Part shown: positions 1-5,809 of the stretch, one piece after another | Numbering within the stretch: position 1 is the first letter of the stretch | Layout of the letters: every line of letters starts with the position of its first letter | NCBI GenBank assembly: GCA_013815535.1 | Contig: JACDGC010000056.1 | Location: forward strand, 1-11,479 | From: Ktedonobacterales bacterium | GTDB taxonomy: Bacteria > Chloroflexota > Ktedonobacteria > Ktedonobacterales > JACDGC01 | Length of the DNA stretch: 11,479 nucleotides | Reading direction: 5' to 3' | Notes under the pieces: model-generated | The model's input: only the letters and a program-made list of their open reading frames with translations | Told to the model about the DNA's origin: nothing | Databases searched by the model: none | Translations under genes and position numbers: made by a program

Positions 1-81
1 AAAATTGTACCAATGGCTGATATCGCCATGGCTCGGTCCTTCATGCCGGTTTACTCCAACCTGCTCCCAGTACGCAATTGA
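1..81 (+). CDS. Possible 3' end of a gene cut by the left edge
   Basis: Frame 1 is open from the first base to a TGA at 79-81 and encodes 26 residues ending in NLLPVRN. A composite hairpin starts at the stop codon, which fits a gene end. The stretch is too short to recognise a family or to rule out chance, so this is a low-confidence call. Confidence 0.3.
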   Translation, partial: KIVPMADIAMARSFMPVYSNLLPVRN

Positions 82-121
82 AGCCCTTAAAAAATATGGC
101 CCATTAAAGGGCATATGGCTT
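81..121. terminator. Composite hairpin between the left-edge frame and sodA
   Basis: Two nested stems are visible. The outer one pairs AAGCC (81-85) with GGCTT (117-121). The inner one pairs ATATG+CCC (94-102, one bulged G) with GGGCATAT (109-116) around the loop ATTAAA. Read on the minus strand, the inner stem is followed by six T, so it could be a second terminator for sodA read-through. On the plus strand it sits directly at the stop of the left-edge frame but lacks a T run. Confidence 0.45.
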
Positions 122-180
122 AGCATAAAAAGAATTGCAAGATGTAATCCATGGGGAGGCCATGGTCATGATCCTGTTCC

Positions 181-208
181 ATAAAAAAGCTGCGAATACA
201 TCGCAGCT
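181..208 (-). terminator. Intrinsic terminator of sodA
   Basis: A perfect 8-bp stem, AGCTGCGA (188-195) with TCGCAGCT (201-208), closes a 5-nt loop. On the minus strand the stem is followed by TTTTTTAT (188-181, overlapping the last stem base). It lies 25 bp beyond the sodA stop codon, the expected place for a Rho-independent terminator. Confidence 0.9.
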
Positions 209-233
209 AAGTATAATATAAGCAATTTTGAAA

Positions 234-839
234 CTACCCCTTCTCAAATAGTTCTGCTACCTTTTTCCAATTCACTACATTCCAGAAAGCATTCAAATAA
301 TCAGGGCGTTTGTTTTGATATTTCAGATAATAAGCATGCTCCCACACATCATTGCCGAGGATGGGGAAGTTGCCGTCCAGCAGGGGGCTATCTTGGTTGG
401 GGGTCGACGTGACGGCCAGTTTGCCATCTTGCCCCAGCACTAGCCACGTCCAGCCAGAGCCGAAGCGCTTCGTGCCAGCATCATTGACGGCTGTCTTAAG
501 CTGATCGAACGAGCCAAACGTTGCGTCGATGGCGGTGGCCAACTCGCCGGTTGGCGCGCCGCCACCATTGGGGCCTATGATCGTCCAAAACATCGTGTGG
601 TTCGCGTGGCCGCCGCCGTTGTTGCGCACGGCGGTGCGGGCCGCTTCGGGCACTTCATTCAGGCGCTTCAGCACCTCTTCGACTGGCAGGTCCGCGAAGG
701 GATGCCCCTGCAAAGCGTTATTGAGGTTGGTGATGTAAGTCTGATGGTGTTTGTCATGATGCAGATGCATCGTCTGCTCATCGATGTGCGGTTCGAGGGC
801 CGCATAGTCATACGGCAGGGGGGGAAGCTCGAAAGCCAT
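234..839 (-). CDS. sodA: Superoxide dismutase, Fe/Mn family, Mn-type signature
   Basis: This cytoplasmic enzyme converts superoxide to hydrogen peroxide and oxygen. The 201-residue product has the usual family length. The four metal ligands are visible: His27 (in HLHHDKHH), His81 (in GGGHANHTMFW), Asp164 and His168 (in DVWEHAYY). The glycine-rich GGGHANH segment, together with Gln149 in NQDSPL, is the pattern of Mn-dependent rather than Fe-dependent enzymes; cambialistic activity cannot be excluded. The start is ATG at 839: MAFELPPLPYDYAALEPH matches the family N-terminus, and AAGGAG (855-850) lies 10 nt upstream. An in-frame extension to 950 has no family match. No signal peptide is seen. 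The last ~100 bases of the gene are richer in A/T than the rest. It appears monocistronic, with its own promoter (956-961) and terminator (181-208). Confidence 0.97.
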   Translation of the reverse strand: MAFELPPLPYDYAALEPHIDEQTMHLHHDKHHQTYITNLNNALQGHPFADLPVEEVLKRLNEVPEAARTAVRNNGGGHANHTMFWTIIGPNGGGAPTGELATAIDATFGSFDQLKTAVNDAGTKRFGSGWTWLVLGQDGKLAVTSTPNQDSPLLDGNFPILGNDVWEHAYYLKYQNKRPDYLNAFWNVVNWKKVAELFEKG

Positions 840-955
840 GGGAAGGATGCTCCTTGTGAGTGAACGCGGGCGTTGCCGCAACGACGTTGAGCGGAGACGC
901 GAGCGACCGACAGAGGCCACGGTTGAGCTACTCAGTTCGGTCGCCACCAAAGGAG

Positions 956-987
956 ATTATAGCACTTGCCCCCCGTTGATCTGTCAA
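956..987 (-). promoter_or_regulatory. Promoter of sodA (extended -10)
   Basis: On the minus strand a perfect TATAAT (961-956) is preceded by TGC, giving an extended -10 element. A perfect TTGACA (987-982) lies upstream, but the spacer is 20 bp, longer than the usual 16-18, so the extended -10 probably carries the activity. Transcription would start near 949, leaving a ~110-nt 5' leader. No clear regulator site was recognised in the leader. Confidence 0.75.
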
Positions 988-1001
988 GTTGAGTGGCGCG
1001 C

Positions 1002-1367
1002 TTACGCGGCGGCCTGCCAGTCGCGCATCTCAGCAGCCGGGGGCAATGCGACGGTGCGGGGCTGCAAATCGTCATCCAGCGCGCGGCGTTCCAGTTGCCA
1101 TAGCAAGGTGGCTTCAGCTTCGGCGGCGGCCAGCCAGGCCTCGGCGCGGTTGCGCACCAGCCACTCGCGCAGCGTTGTTTGCTCGTTGAGCGCGGCGCGA
1201 TAGATGGCCAGCATATAGCGGGCTTCGCGGGTCAGTCCATCGGGGCGTCCGCCGGGCAAACTCTGCCATTGCGTGTGCCAGGTGGCTAATTCGGGCAACG
1301 CTTCCGTGCAAATCAGCAGGCAGCGCAGCGTGGCACGATAGCGGTCTAACTGTTCATAGAGGCTCAT
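1002..1367 (-). CDS. Hypothetical helical protein, 121 aa
   Basis: I do not recognise this protein. It begins MSLYEQLDRYRATLRCLLIC and is rich in Ala, Leu, Glu, Arg and Trp, with long predicted amphipathic helices and no membrane span or signal peptide. A Pro-containing tail follows DDDLQPRTVALPP. The start at 1367 is chosen because AAGGAG (1382-1377) lies 9 nt upstream; an in-frame ATG at 1373 would leave only 3 nt. The gene is divergent from the antiporter gene and has a well-formed promoter (1484-1456) overlapped by a perfect inverted repeat. It is therefore probably a real, regulated gene, even though the family is unknown. The repeat resembles a LexA-type operator, which would suggest a DNA-damage link, but that is inference. 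Confidence 0.75.
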   Translation of the reverse strand: MSLYEQLDRYRATLRCLLICTEALPELATWHTQWQSLPGGRPDGLTREARYMLAIYRAALNEQTTLREWLVRNRAEAWLAAAEAEATLLWQLERRALDDDLQPRTVALPPAAEMRDWQAAA

Positions 1368-1455
1368 GGGCATCGTCTCCTTCACTCTTTTCACCATAGG
1401 GGCGTGGCCAACAATCGAGCCAGCCAGCGTCACGGCCCAGCGATACCGTGCCCTT

Positions 1456-1484
1456 ACTATAGAACAAATATTCTATATTCGCAA
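1456..1484 (-). promoter_or_regulatory. Promoter of the 121-aa hypothetical gene
   Basis: On the minus strand TTGCGA (1484-1479) and TATAGT (1461-1456) are separated by 17 bp, matching sigma70 consensus at 4/6 and 5/6 positions. Transcription would start near 1449, about 80 nt before the start codon. Confidence 0.65.
1458..1477. promoter_or_regulatory. Perfect inverted repeat in operator position
   Basis: TATAGAA (1458-1464) and TTCTATA (1471-1477) form a perfect 7-bp inverted repeat around a 6-nt centre, filling most of the -35/-10 spacer and overlapping the -10 hexamer. The core GAAC-N4-ATTC differs by one base from the GAAC-N4-GTTC core of Gram-positive-type LexA boxes. The symmetry and position are seen directly; the identity of the regulator is inference. 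Confidence 0.5.
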
Positions 1485-1558
1485 GCGCGGCCTGCCATTA
1501 TTAGGCCAAATGGATGTATAGTAAGGGGAAAGCGTCTGCCATCCCAACGGAGGAAGCC

Positions 1559-3154
1559 ATGCTAAGAGTCGAAGTCCTCCTCTTGCTTTTGCTGGGCATC
1601 TTGCTGCTGACCGGGCTGGCACAACGGCTGAGCCTCCCCTATCCGGTTGTGTTGGTCGTGGGGGGGCTGGTGCTGGGCTTGCTGCCAGGCTTGCCCATGA
1701 TCTCGCTCGACCCATCCTTGATCCTTGTCTTGTTTTTGCCACCGTTGATCTATTCGGCCGCGTGGGTGACCTCGTGGCGCGAGATGTGGCGCAACATCCG
1801 CAGCATCAGCTTTTTGGCCACGGGGTTGGTGGTGGCAACGACGCTGCTCGTCGGCGTCACGGCTCATCTGCTCATCCCTGGTCTGCCATGGTCGGCGGCC
1901 TTCTTGTTGGGGGCCATCATTTCGCCAACCGACACGGTGGCTGGCGAGGCCATCTCTGAGCGCCTGGATCTGCCACGCCGTGTCTTGTCGGTGACGCAGG
2001 GCGAAAGTCTGTTGAATGACGCGACCGGTTTGGTGCTCTATCGCTTCGCCCTCGCGGCGGTGCTCTCGGGAGCTTTTTCTTTGGTGGCCGCGACCGGGGA
2101 ATTTGTGTTGGTGGCGGTGGGTGGCTTCGCCGTGGGACTGGTGGTTGGTGTCGTTGGTGCCTGGCTGCATCGCCAGTTCCTCACGCCGCTGCTCGACATC
2201 ACCCTGTCGCTGTTGATTCCCTTTGCGGCCTATGTGTTGGCCGAAACGCTCAATGTCTCGGGGGTGTTGGCGGTGGTGACGGCGGGCATCTACATCGGCC
2301 AACGCGCGCCGCGACTCTTCACCCCCAATGCGCGCGTCGAAGCCCTCTCCTTTTGGCGGACGCTGACCTTTCTCTTGAATGGCGTCGTTTTCATCTTGAT
2401 TGGCTTTCAATTGCGGGTCATCCTGACGACGACGCACCGCGAATTGCTGGTGCAATTGTTGGGGGCGGCCATTGTCGTCAGCTTGGTGGTGATGGCGGTG
2501 CGCGTTGCCTGGGCTTATCCCAGCGCGTGGCTGGCGTGGCGGTTGGGGGGCATCCTCGGGCCACGGACTGACCGCCCAGCGTGGCAAGGGGTCACGGTGG
2601 TCAGTTGGATGGGCATGCGCGGTGTGGTGTCGCTGGCGGCGGCGCTGGCGCTCCCCACGGCAGCCAGTGGTGCGCTGTCACAGACTGTGCGCGACAGCAT
2701 CATCTTTCTCACTTTTGTCGTCATTTTGGTAACGCTCTTGGTGCAGGGCTTGTCGCTGCCCAGCCTCATCCGTCGCCTCGGGCTGGACCAAGACAAGACG
2801 CGGCGCAATGAAGCACGGGCGGCCCACCTGGCCATCGCTCATGTCGCGCTCGATCGCCTCGAAGGATTAGATGGCACAACGGGCCTGCCAGAGGAACAGT
2901 TGGTGGATTTGCGCACTCACTATCAGGAGCGCGTCAGCATCCTCAGCGCCATCCAACCCGACCGAGCGCCGACCGAGCGCCACGCGGCCAAGTCAAAGCA
3001 TGGTGCCTACCAACGCGTGCTGCTGGATCTGGTGGAGGTGCAGCGCCAGCAAGCCATTAGCATGCGCGACAACGGGGAGATCGGCGATGAGGTGCTGCAC
3101 GACATCGAGCGCGAACTGGATCTCGAAGAGTTGAGCGAGCGCCCCACCGTGTGA
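1559..3154 (+). CDS. Na+/H+ antiporter, CPA1 (NhaP-type) family
   Basis: This inner-membrane antiporter exchanges Na+ (or another monovalent cation) for protons, for pH and sodium homeostasis. The 531-residue protein has about 12 hydrophobic segments between residues 5 and 405, followed by a charged cytoplasmic tail. Family motifs are visible: SPTD (122-125), GESLLNDATG (148-157) containing the Asn-Asp ion-binding pair N153/D154, and GMRGVVSLAAALALP (352-366) with the conserved Arg354. The tail contains MRDNGEIGDEVLHDIEREL (502-520), a typical C-terminal motif of bacterial CPA1 proteins. The start at 1559 follows GGAGG (1549-1553) by 5 nt; an in-frame ATG at 1514 lies in the probable promoter and adds no family sequence. 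No strong terminator follows; only ACCCG/CGGGT (near 3155-3176) could form a weak hairpin. Cation specificity cannot be read from the sequence. Confidence 0.95.
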   Translation: MLRVEVLLLLLLGILLLTGLAQRLSLPYPVVLVVGGLVLGLLPGLPMISLDPSLILVLFLPPLIYSAAWVTSWREMWRNIRSISFLATGLVVATTLLVGVTAHLLIPGLPWSAAFLLGAIISPTDTVAGEAISERLDLPRRVLSVTQGESLLNDATGLVLYRFALAAVLSGAFSLVAATGEFVLVAVGGFAVGLVVGVVGAWLHRQFLTPLLDITLSLLIPFAAYVLAETLNVSGVLAVVTAGIYIGQRAPRLFTPNARVEALSFWRTLTFLLNGVVFILIGFQLRVILTTTHRELLVQLLGAAIVVSLVVMAVRVAWAYPSAWLAWRLGGILGPRTDRPAWQGVTVVSWMGMRGVVSLAAALALPTAASGALSQTVRDSIIFLTFVVILVTLLVQGLSLPSLIRRLGLDQDKTRRNEARAAHLAIAHVALDRLEGLDGTTGLPEEQLVDLRTHYQERVSILSAIQPDRAPTERHAAKSKHGAYQRVLLDLVEVQRQQAISMRDNGEIGDEVLHDIERELDLEELSERPTV

Positions 3155-3241
3155 CCCGCACACTGGCTGACGGGTGAGGGAAATTCATCAAGATTTTACG
3201 GAGAGGTGAGGATCTTCATATACGTTCGGGGTCGCATCGGG

Positions 3242-3247
3242 TATAAT
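3242..3247 (+). promoter_or_regulatory. -10 element before the DUF4870-like gene
   Basis: A perfect TATAAT in the context GGGTATAATAC lies 55 bp before the start codon at 3302. No convincing -35 hexamer is seen at 16-18 bp; ATATAC or TATACG is the best available. The element is strong and the full promoter is only moderately supported. Confidence 0.55.
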
Positions 3248-3301
3248 ACACGAGACGAGGATGGGGTACATTGCCATCCCCTCCCAAGGAGCCACGCTAC
3301 G

Positions 3302-3682
3302 ATGAGACCATATTCTTCCCCAGCCACCACGCTCGGCTTGCCCGAGGTTGCCGAGCGCGTCGGTGCCTACCTTTTCGTTTGGGTGTCGGGCTTACTGCTG
3401 CTGCTCTTCGAGCGCCGCAACCAGACTGTGCGCCACCACGCGCGGCAATCCGTGCTGATATTCGGCACGCTCTCGGTCATCGGCTTCGTGCTGTGGGGCC
3501 TGGGTGGCGTGCTGCATGTCATCCCGCTGTTGGGTGGTTTGCTGGCCTTACCGTTTGACCTGATGGGGCGACTGGTCACCATGCTCACCTGGGTGTTGTG
3601 GGTGGTGATGATGGTCGGAGCCGCCATCAACCCCAGTTTCCGTCTGCCCGGCACGCAACGGCTGGAACGCCTCATTGGCTGA
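3302..3682 (+). CDS. Small membrane protein, DUF4870/Tic20-like
   Basis: The 126-residue product has three hydrophobic segments at about 21-37, 50-71 and 90-108. The segment FERRNQTVRHHARQS (36-50) between the first two spans carries the charged, His-containing signature of DUF4870/Tic20-like bacterial membrane proteins (E-x-N-x-x-V-R-x-H-x-x-Q). No biochemical role is established for the family. ATG at 3302 is chosen because AAGGAG (3286-3291) lies 10 nt upstream; an upstream in-frame stretch back to 3206 crosses the promoter. It has its own -10 element and is separated from the antiporter by 147 bp, so it is probably transcribed alone. Confidence 0.85.
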   Translation: MRPYSSPATTLGLPEVAERVGAYLFVWVSGLLLLLFERRNQTVRHHARQSVLIFGTLSVIGFVLWGLGGVLHVIPLLGGLLALPFDLMGRLVTMLTWVLWVVMMVGAAINPSFRLPGTQRLERLIG

Positions 3683-3720
3683 TCGCTGCCCTTCACGGCA
3701 GTGTGAGATGCATGCTCAAA

Positions 3721-3752
3721 CAGCCGCGCCATCTCTAGAGATGGCGCGGCTG
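3721..3752. terminator. 32-bp perfect palindrome, bidirectional terminator-like
   Basis: Bases 3721-3736 are the exact reverse complement of 3737-3752, centred on TCTAGA, and could form a ~14-bp GC-rich hairpin. It lies 6 bp past the 3' end of tRNA-Val on the minus strand and 38 bp past the stop at 3682 on the plus strand, between convergent genes. Flanking T runs are short (TTTGAG on the minus side, TGTCATGTT on the plus side), so it is not a classical U-rich terminator, but a shared terminator is the simplest reading. Confidence 0.7.
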
Positions 3753-3758
3753 TCATGT

Positions 3759-3835
3759 TGGTGGGCAATAGCCGGCTCGAACGGCTGACCTCCACGATGT
3801 CAACGTGGCGCTCTGACCAACTGAGCTAATTGCCC
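3759..3835 (-). tRNA. tRNA-Val (anticodon GAC)
   Basis: The full cloverleaf is visible on the minus strand. The acceptor stem GGGCAAT (3835-3829) pairs with ATTGCCC (3769-3763). The D stem is GCTC/GAGC, and the anticodon stem CCACG/CGTGG encloses the loop TTGACAT with anticodon GAC at 3801-3799, reading the valine codons GUC/GUU. The T arm is AGCCG-TTCGAGC-CGGCT. The discriminator A is followed by an encoded CCA (3761-3759). It is a single tRNA gene with its own promoter immediately upstream and a palindrome downstream. Confidence 0.98.
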
Positions 3836-3847
3836 GCGTCTTCTTCC

Positions 3848-3876
3848 AGTATATGAGATACAATGCGGTTTGTCAA
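3848..3876 (-). promoter_or_regulatory. Promoter of tRNA-Val
   Basis: On the minus strand TTGACA (3876-3871) and TATACT (3853-3848) are spaced by exactly 17 bp, a near-consensus sigma70 promoter. Transcription would start near 3841, about 6 nt before the mature tRNA 5' end. It overlaps the first codons of the open frame that begins with ATG at 3863 on the other strand. Confidence 0.87.
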
Positions 3877-4696
3877 TCGAAAGGGGAAATTGCGCGTGCC
3901 GACCGATGCGCTGGAAGTCGTCATGGCGGCCCTGGCCGCCAGCCCGAAATACGTCGATGTCGCGCCGGATCTGGTGCGGCGGCTGGCAGTGGGTGAAATC
4001 GCCAAACGTCGCACTGCTAAAGAGGCGACGAAGGCGACCAAAGAGAAACTTCATCAGATCGGCGGTGCTTTCCTCAGCCCGTCGCTGCCCTACGCACGTT
4101 GGCTGGCTGACCTGCGGGCGGCACCTGATGCCGTGGCGCAGCGGGCGGTGTGCACGGCGATCATGGCGAACCACACGTCGATGCGTGAACGCTTGCCGTT
4201 CCTCACGGATTTTTACGCCGCCATTTTCGCTGATCTGCCGCCCATTCACAGCGTGCTCGATGTCGCCTGTGGGCTGCACCCCCTGGCTGCCCTGTGGATG
4301 CCCCTGGCCCCAGGGGCGGCCTATCATGCCAGCGATATCTATGGGAGCATGATGGGGTTTCTGGGCGAGGCGCTGGGCGTCTTGGGCATCGCGGGGCAGA
4401 CGACCTGGGCGGATGCGAGCGTCACGCCGCCCCGCACAGCGGTCGATCTTGCCTTCGTGCTCAAAGCATTGCCCACGCTCGAGCAATTGGACCGCGACGC
4501 TGGGCGACGGCTCTTGCTGCGCATCGACGCCCGCTATTTGGTCGTCTCGTTCCCGCGCCAGAGCCTGGGGGGGCGCCAAAAGGGGATGTCGGCTTTTTAT
4601 GAGGCGCATTTTCAAGAACTGATCGTTGATCAGCCGTGGGACGTGCGACGGCTGACTTTCCCCACTGAATTGGTGTTCATCATCGCAAAGCGCTGA
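3863..4696 (+). CDS. ArmA/RmtB-like 16S rRNA methyltransferase (FmrO family)
   Basis: By homology this is a SAM-dependent methyltransferase of the Arm family. Members methylate N7 of G1405 in helix 44 of 16S rRNA and confer resistance to 4,6-disubstituted deoxystreptamine aminoglycosides. The 277-residue frame carries the family's blocks in order: EKLHQIGGAF (61-70), ANHTSMRERLPFLTDFY (102-118), the SAM-binding SVLDVACGLHPLA (130-142), YHASDIY (154-160), DLAFVLKALPTLEQLD (195-210), VVSFPRQSLGGRQKGM (227-242) and TELVFI (268-273). These match what I recall of ArmA (LHQIWG, STNERV, SILDFGCGFNPLA, VFLLKMLPVL, SFPIKSLSGKEKGM). The start is uncertain. ATG 3863 has no ribosome site and lies inside the tRNA promoter. 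GTG 3896 follows AAGGGG (3881-3886) by 9 nt and gives an N-terminus the length of ArmA's. I give the outer limit. Whether it confers resistance or methylates another rRNA site is untested. Confidence 0.88.
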   Translation: MRFVNRKGKLRVPTDALEVVMAALAASPKYVDVAPDLVRRLAVGEIAKRRTAKEATKATKEKLHQIGGAFLSPSLPYARWLADLRAAPDAVAQRAVCTAIMANHTSMRERLPFLTDFYAAIFADLPPIHSVLDVACGLHPLAALWMPLAPGAAYHASDIYGSMMGFLGEALGVLGIAGQTTWADASVTPPRTAVDLAFVLKALPTLEQLDRDAGRRLLLRIDARYLVVSFPRQSLGGRQKGMSAFYEAHFQELIVDQPWDVRRLTFPTELVFIIAKR

Positions 4697-4731
4697 ACAT
4701 TGCCCGCCCGCGCCGCTCCTGTCAAAAGAGG

Positions 4732-4760
4732 TTGCCACTTTTGAGCGGTTGCTGTACGAT
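4732..4760 (+). promoter_or_regulatory. Possible promoter before the second methyltransferase
   Basis: TTGCCA (4732-4737) and TACGAT (4755-4760) are separated by 17 bp, matching consensus at 5/6 and 4/6. The start would fall near 4767, leaving a ~60-nt leader. If active, the two methyltransferase genes are separate transcription units. Confidence 0.5.
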
Positions 4761-4825
4761 GGTGGGGTTCACAATCACAGCGGGCTCAACTGTGCTTGCT
4801 TGGCAGTATACGGAAGGACGAGACT

Positions 4826-5737
4826 ATGCCCTGGTTTTTTGGGCGACGCAAACGCGTGGCCACCACCCCAGCAGAGTCAGCACCCGCAACCCCTGGCTTT
4901 GTGCAAGCGGGGGGACGCAGTTACATGGCTGATTCGCCCTACGCCTTACCCAAAGATATTGGCGAAACCAATCGCCTGAATTTTCAGCATTTCTTGCTGC
5001 GTCAGCTTAATCAAGGCAATTTTCGCGCCCCCTTGCGTGCGCCCCTCGACATCCTCGATGTGGGGTGTGGCAGTGGCCGCTGGGTTCTGGAGATGGCGGC
5101 CCAGTTCCCCGAAAGCAACGTCTTTGGGCTGGATAAAGTCGCGTCGGATGTTGGCAACTTGGCGCTGGGTTATGGCCTGAACCAACGCCCAGCGAATGCG
5201 ATTTTCGTGGCGGGCGACATCTTGCAGGGCAACAATTTCCCCGATGCGTCGTTTGATTATGTGCACATGCGCCTGCTCTATTCGGCCATTCCTGCCGTGC
5301 GTTGGCCCTTCGTCATCAATGAATTGGTGCGGATGACGCGCCCTGGTGGTTGGGTCGAGTTGGTCGAGGGCGGTCTGCCCCCCGCTGGCGGCCCCGCCAT
5401 GAATATGCTGCATAACCTGACCATCGAGGGTGGCAATAAAATCGGATTGGATATGACGGTGGGGTCGCGCATCGGCGCGTACCTGCAATCCGCTGGCCTC
5501 TTCAATGTGCAAGCCGAAGAGATGCCCGTGCCGTTGGGGGCGCAGGGCGGGCGGATTGGGCGCATGATGGCCCTCGACCTCTATGAGATCCTCAAGGCTG
5601 GTCGCGGGCTGTCGGTGGCGCGTGGCACTGCCACCGCCGAGGACTATGATCGTGCCCTGCAAAATTGGCCGCAAGAGGTTGATGCACGGCAGAGCACCTT
5701 CTCGTTCTATCGCGCCATTGGCCAAAAGCCGAGCTAG
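4826..5737 (+). CDS. Class I SAM-dependent methyltransferase, LaeA-like
   Basis: The 303-residue cytoplasmic protein has the Rossmann-type SAM fold. Motif I is ILDVGCGSGRW (76-86), followed by FGLDKV (100-105, acidic ribose-binding residue D103), VAGDIL (128-133, motif II), FDYVHMRLLYSAIP (143-156) and the post-motif ELVRMTRPGGWVELVE (166-181). The leading YALPKDIGETNRLNFQHFLL (39-58), followed closely by motif I and the HMR motif, is the layout of the LaeA/TAM-like group, whose substrates are mostly unknown. A basic N-terminus (FFGRRKRV) precedes about 25 residues of low complexity. ATG 4826 follows AAGGA (4814-4818) by 7 nt. The gene lies 129 bp after the ArmA-like gene on the same strand and before the ThyA-fold gene. 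The substrate is unknown, and small-molecule, lipid and protein substrates all remain possible. Confidence 0.85.
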   Translation: MPWFFGRRKRVATTPAESAPATPGFVQAGGRSYMADSPYALPKDIGETNRLNFQHFLLRQLNQGNFRAPLRAPLDILDVGCGSGRWVLEMAAQFPESNVFGLDKVASDVGNLALGYGLNQRPANAIFVAGDILQGNNFPDASFDYVHMRLLYSAIPAVRWPFVINELVRMTRPGGWVELVEGGLPPAGGPAMNMLHNLTIEGGNKIGLDMTVGSRIGAYLQSAGLFNVQAEEMPVPLGAQGGRIGRMMALDLYEILKAGRGLSVARGTATAEDYDRALQNWPQEVDARQSTFSFYRAIGQKPS

Positions 5738-5764
5738 CTGAATCGCCGCTCTCCTGCGTGCGTA

Positions 5765-5770
5765 TATAAT
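5765..5770 (+). promoter_or_regulatory. -10 element of the ThyA-fold gene
   Basis: A perfect TATAAT lies 39 bp before the start codon at 5810. No good -35 hexamer is found at 16-18 bp (ATCGCC at 17 bp). A start near 5777 would give a ~33-nt leader. Confidence 0.6.
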
Positions 5771-5809
5771 GGAGCTTGATCATGTGCAATCGGGTGCGGG
5801 GGAGCGGTC

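Larger units (their letters stand above)
1451..1527. repeat. 11-bp inverted repeat in the divergent intergenic region
   Basis: CCCTTACTATA (1451-1461) is the exact reverse complement of TATAGTAAGGG (1517-1527). Each arm is a TATAGT -10-like hexamer followed by AAGGG, one pointing into the minus-strand gene at 1367 and the other into the antiporter gene at 1559. The right arm has no good -35 partner. The arrangement suggests matched divergent promoters; a decayed element end is the alternative. Confidence 0.5.

Noticed and set aside
840..950. N-terminal extension of SodA as a signal or targeting peptide
   Set aside because: The extension (Ser/Arg-rich) has no signal peptide features, begins right at the predicted transcription start, and the family N-terminus follows a good ribosome site at ATG 839.
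1514..1558. Upstream ATG for the antiporter
   Set aside because: The ATG is within a TATAGT -10-like sequence and lacks a ribosome site; the start at 1559 has GGAGG 5 nt upstream and matches the family N-terminus.
1562..2587. Long open frame (341 codons) on the minus strand
   Set aside because: It lies fully antisense to the antiporter gene, encodes a Gln/His/Arg-rich sequence without family motifs, and is a typical shadow of a GC-rich gene.
3682..3835. Integrated element using tRNA-Val as attachment site
   Set aside because: No integrase is visible and no duplicate of the tRNA 3' end was noticed elsewhere in the window.
3800..4738. 312-codon frame on the minus strand
   Set aside because: It is antisense to the ArmA-like methyltransferase, runs through the tRNA-Val gene, and its product has no recognisable domain.
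4946..5725. 259-codon frame on the minus strand
   Set aside because: It is antisense to the LaeA-like methyltransferase; its composition (His, Arg and Gln-rich) is that of a reverse-strand shadow.
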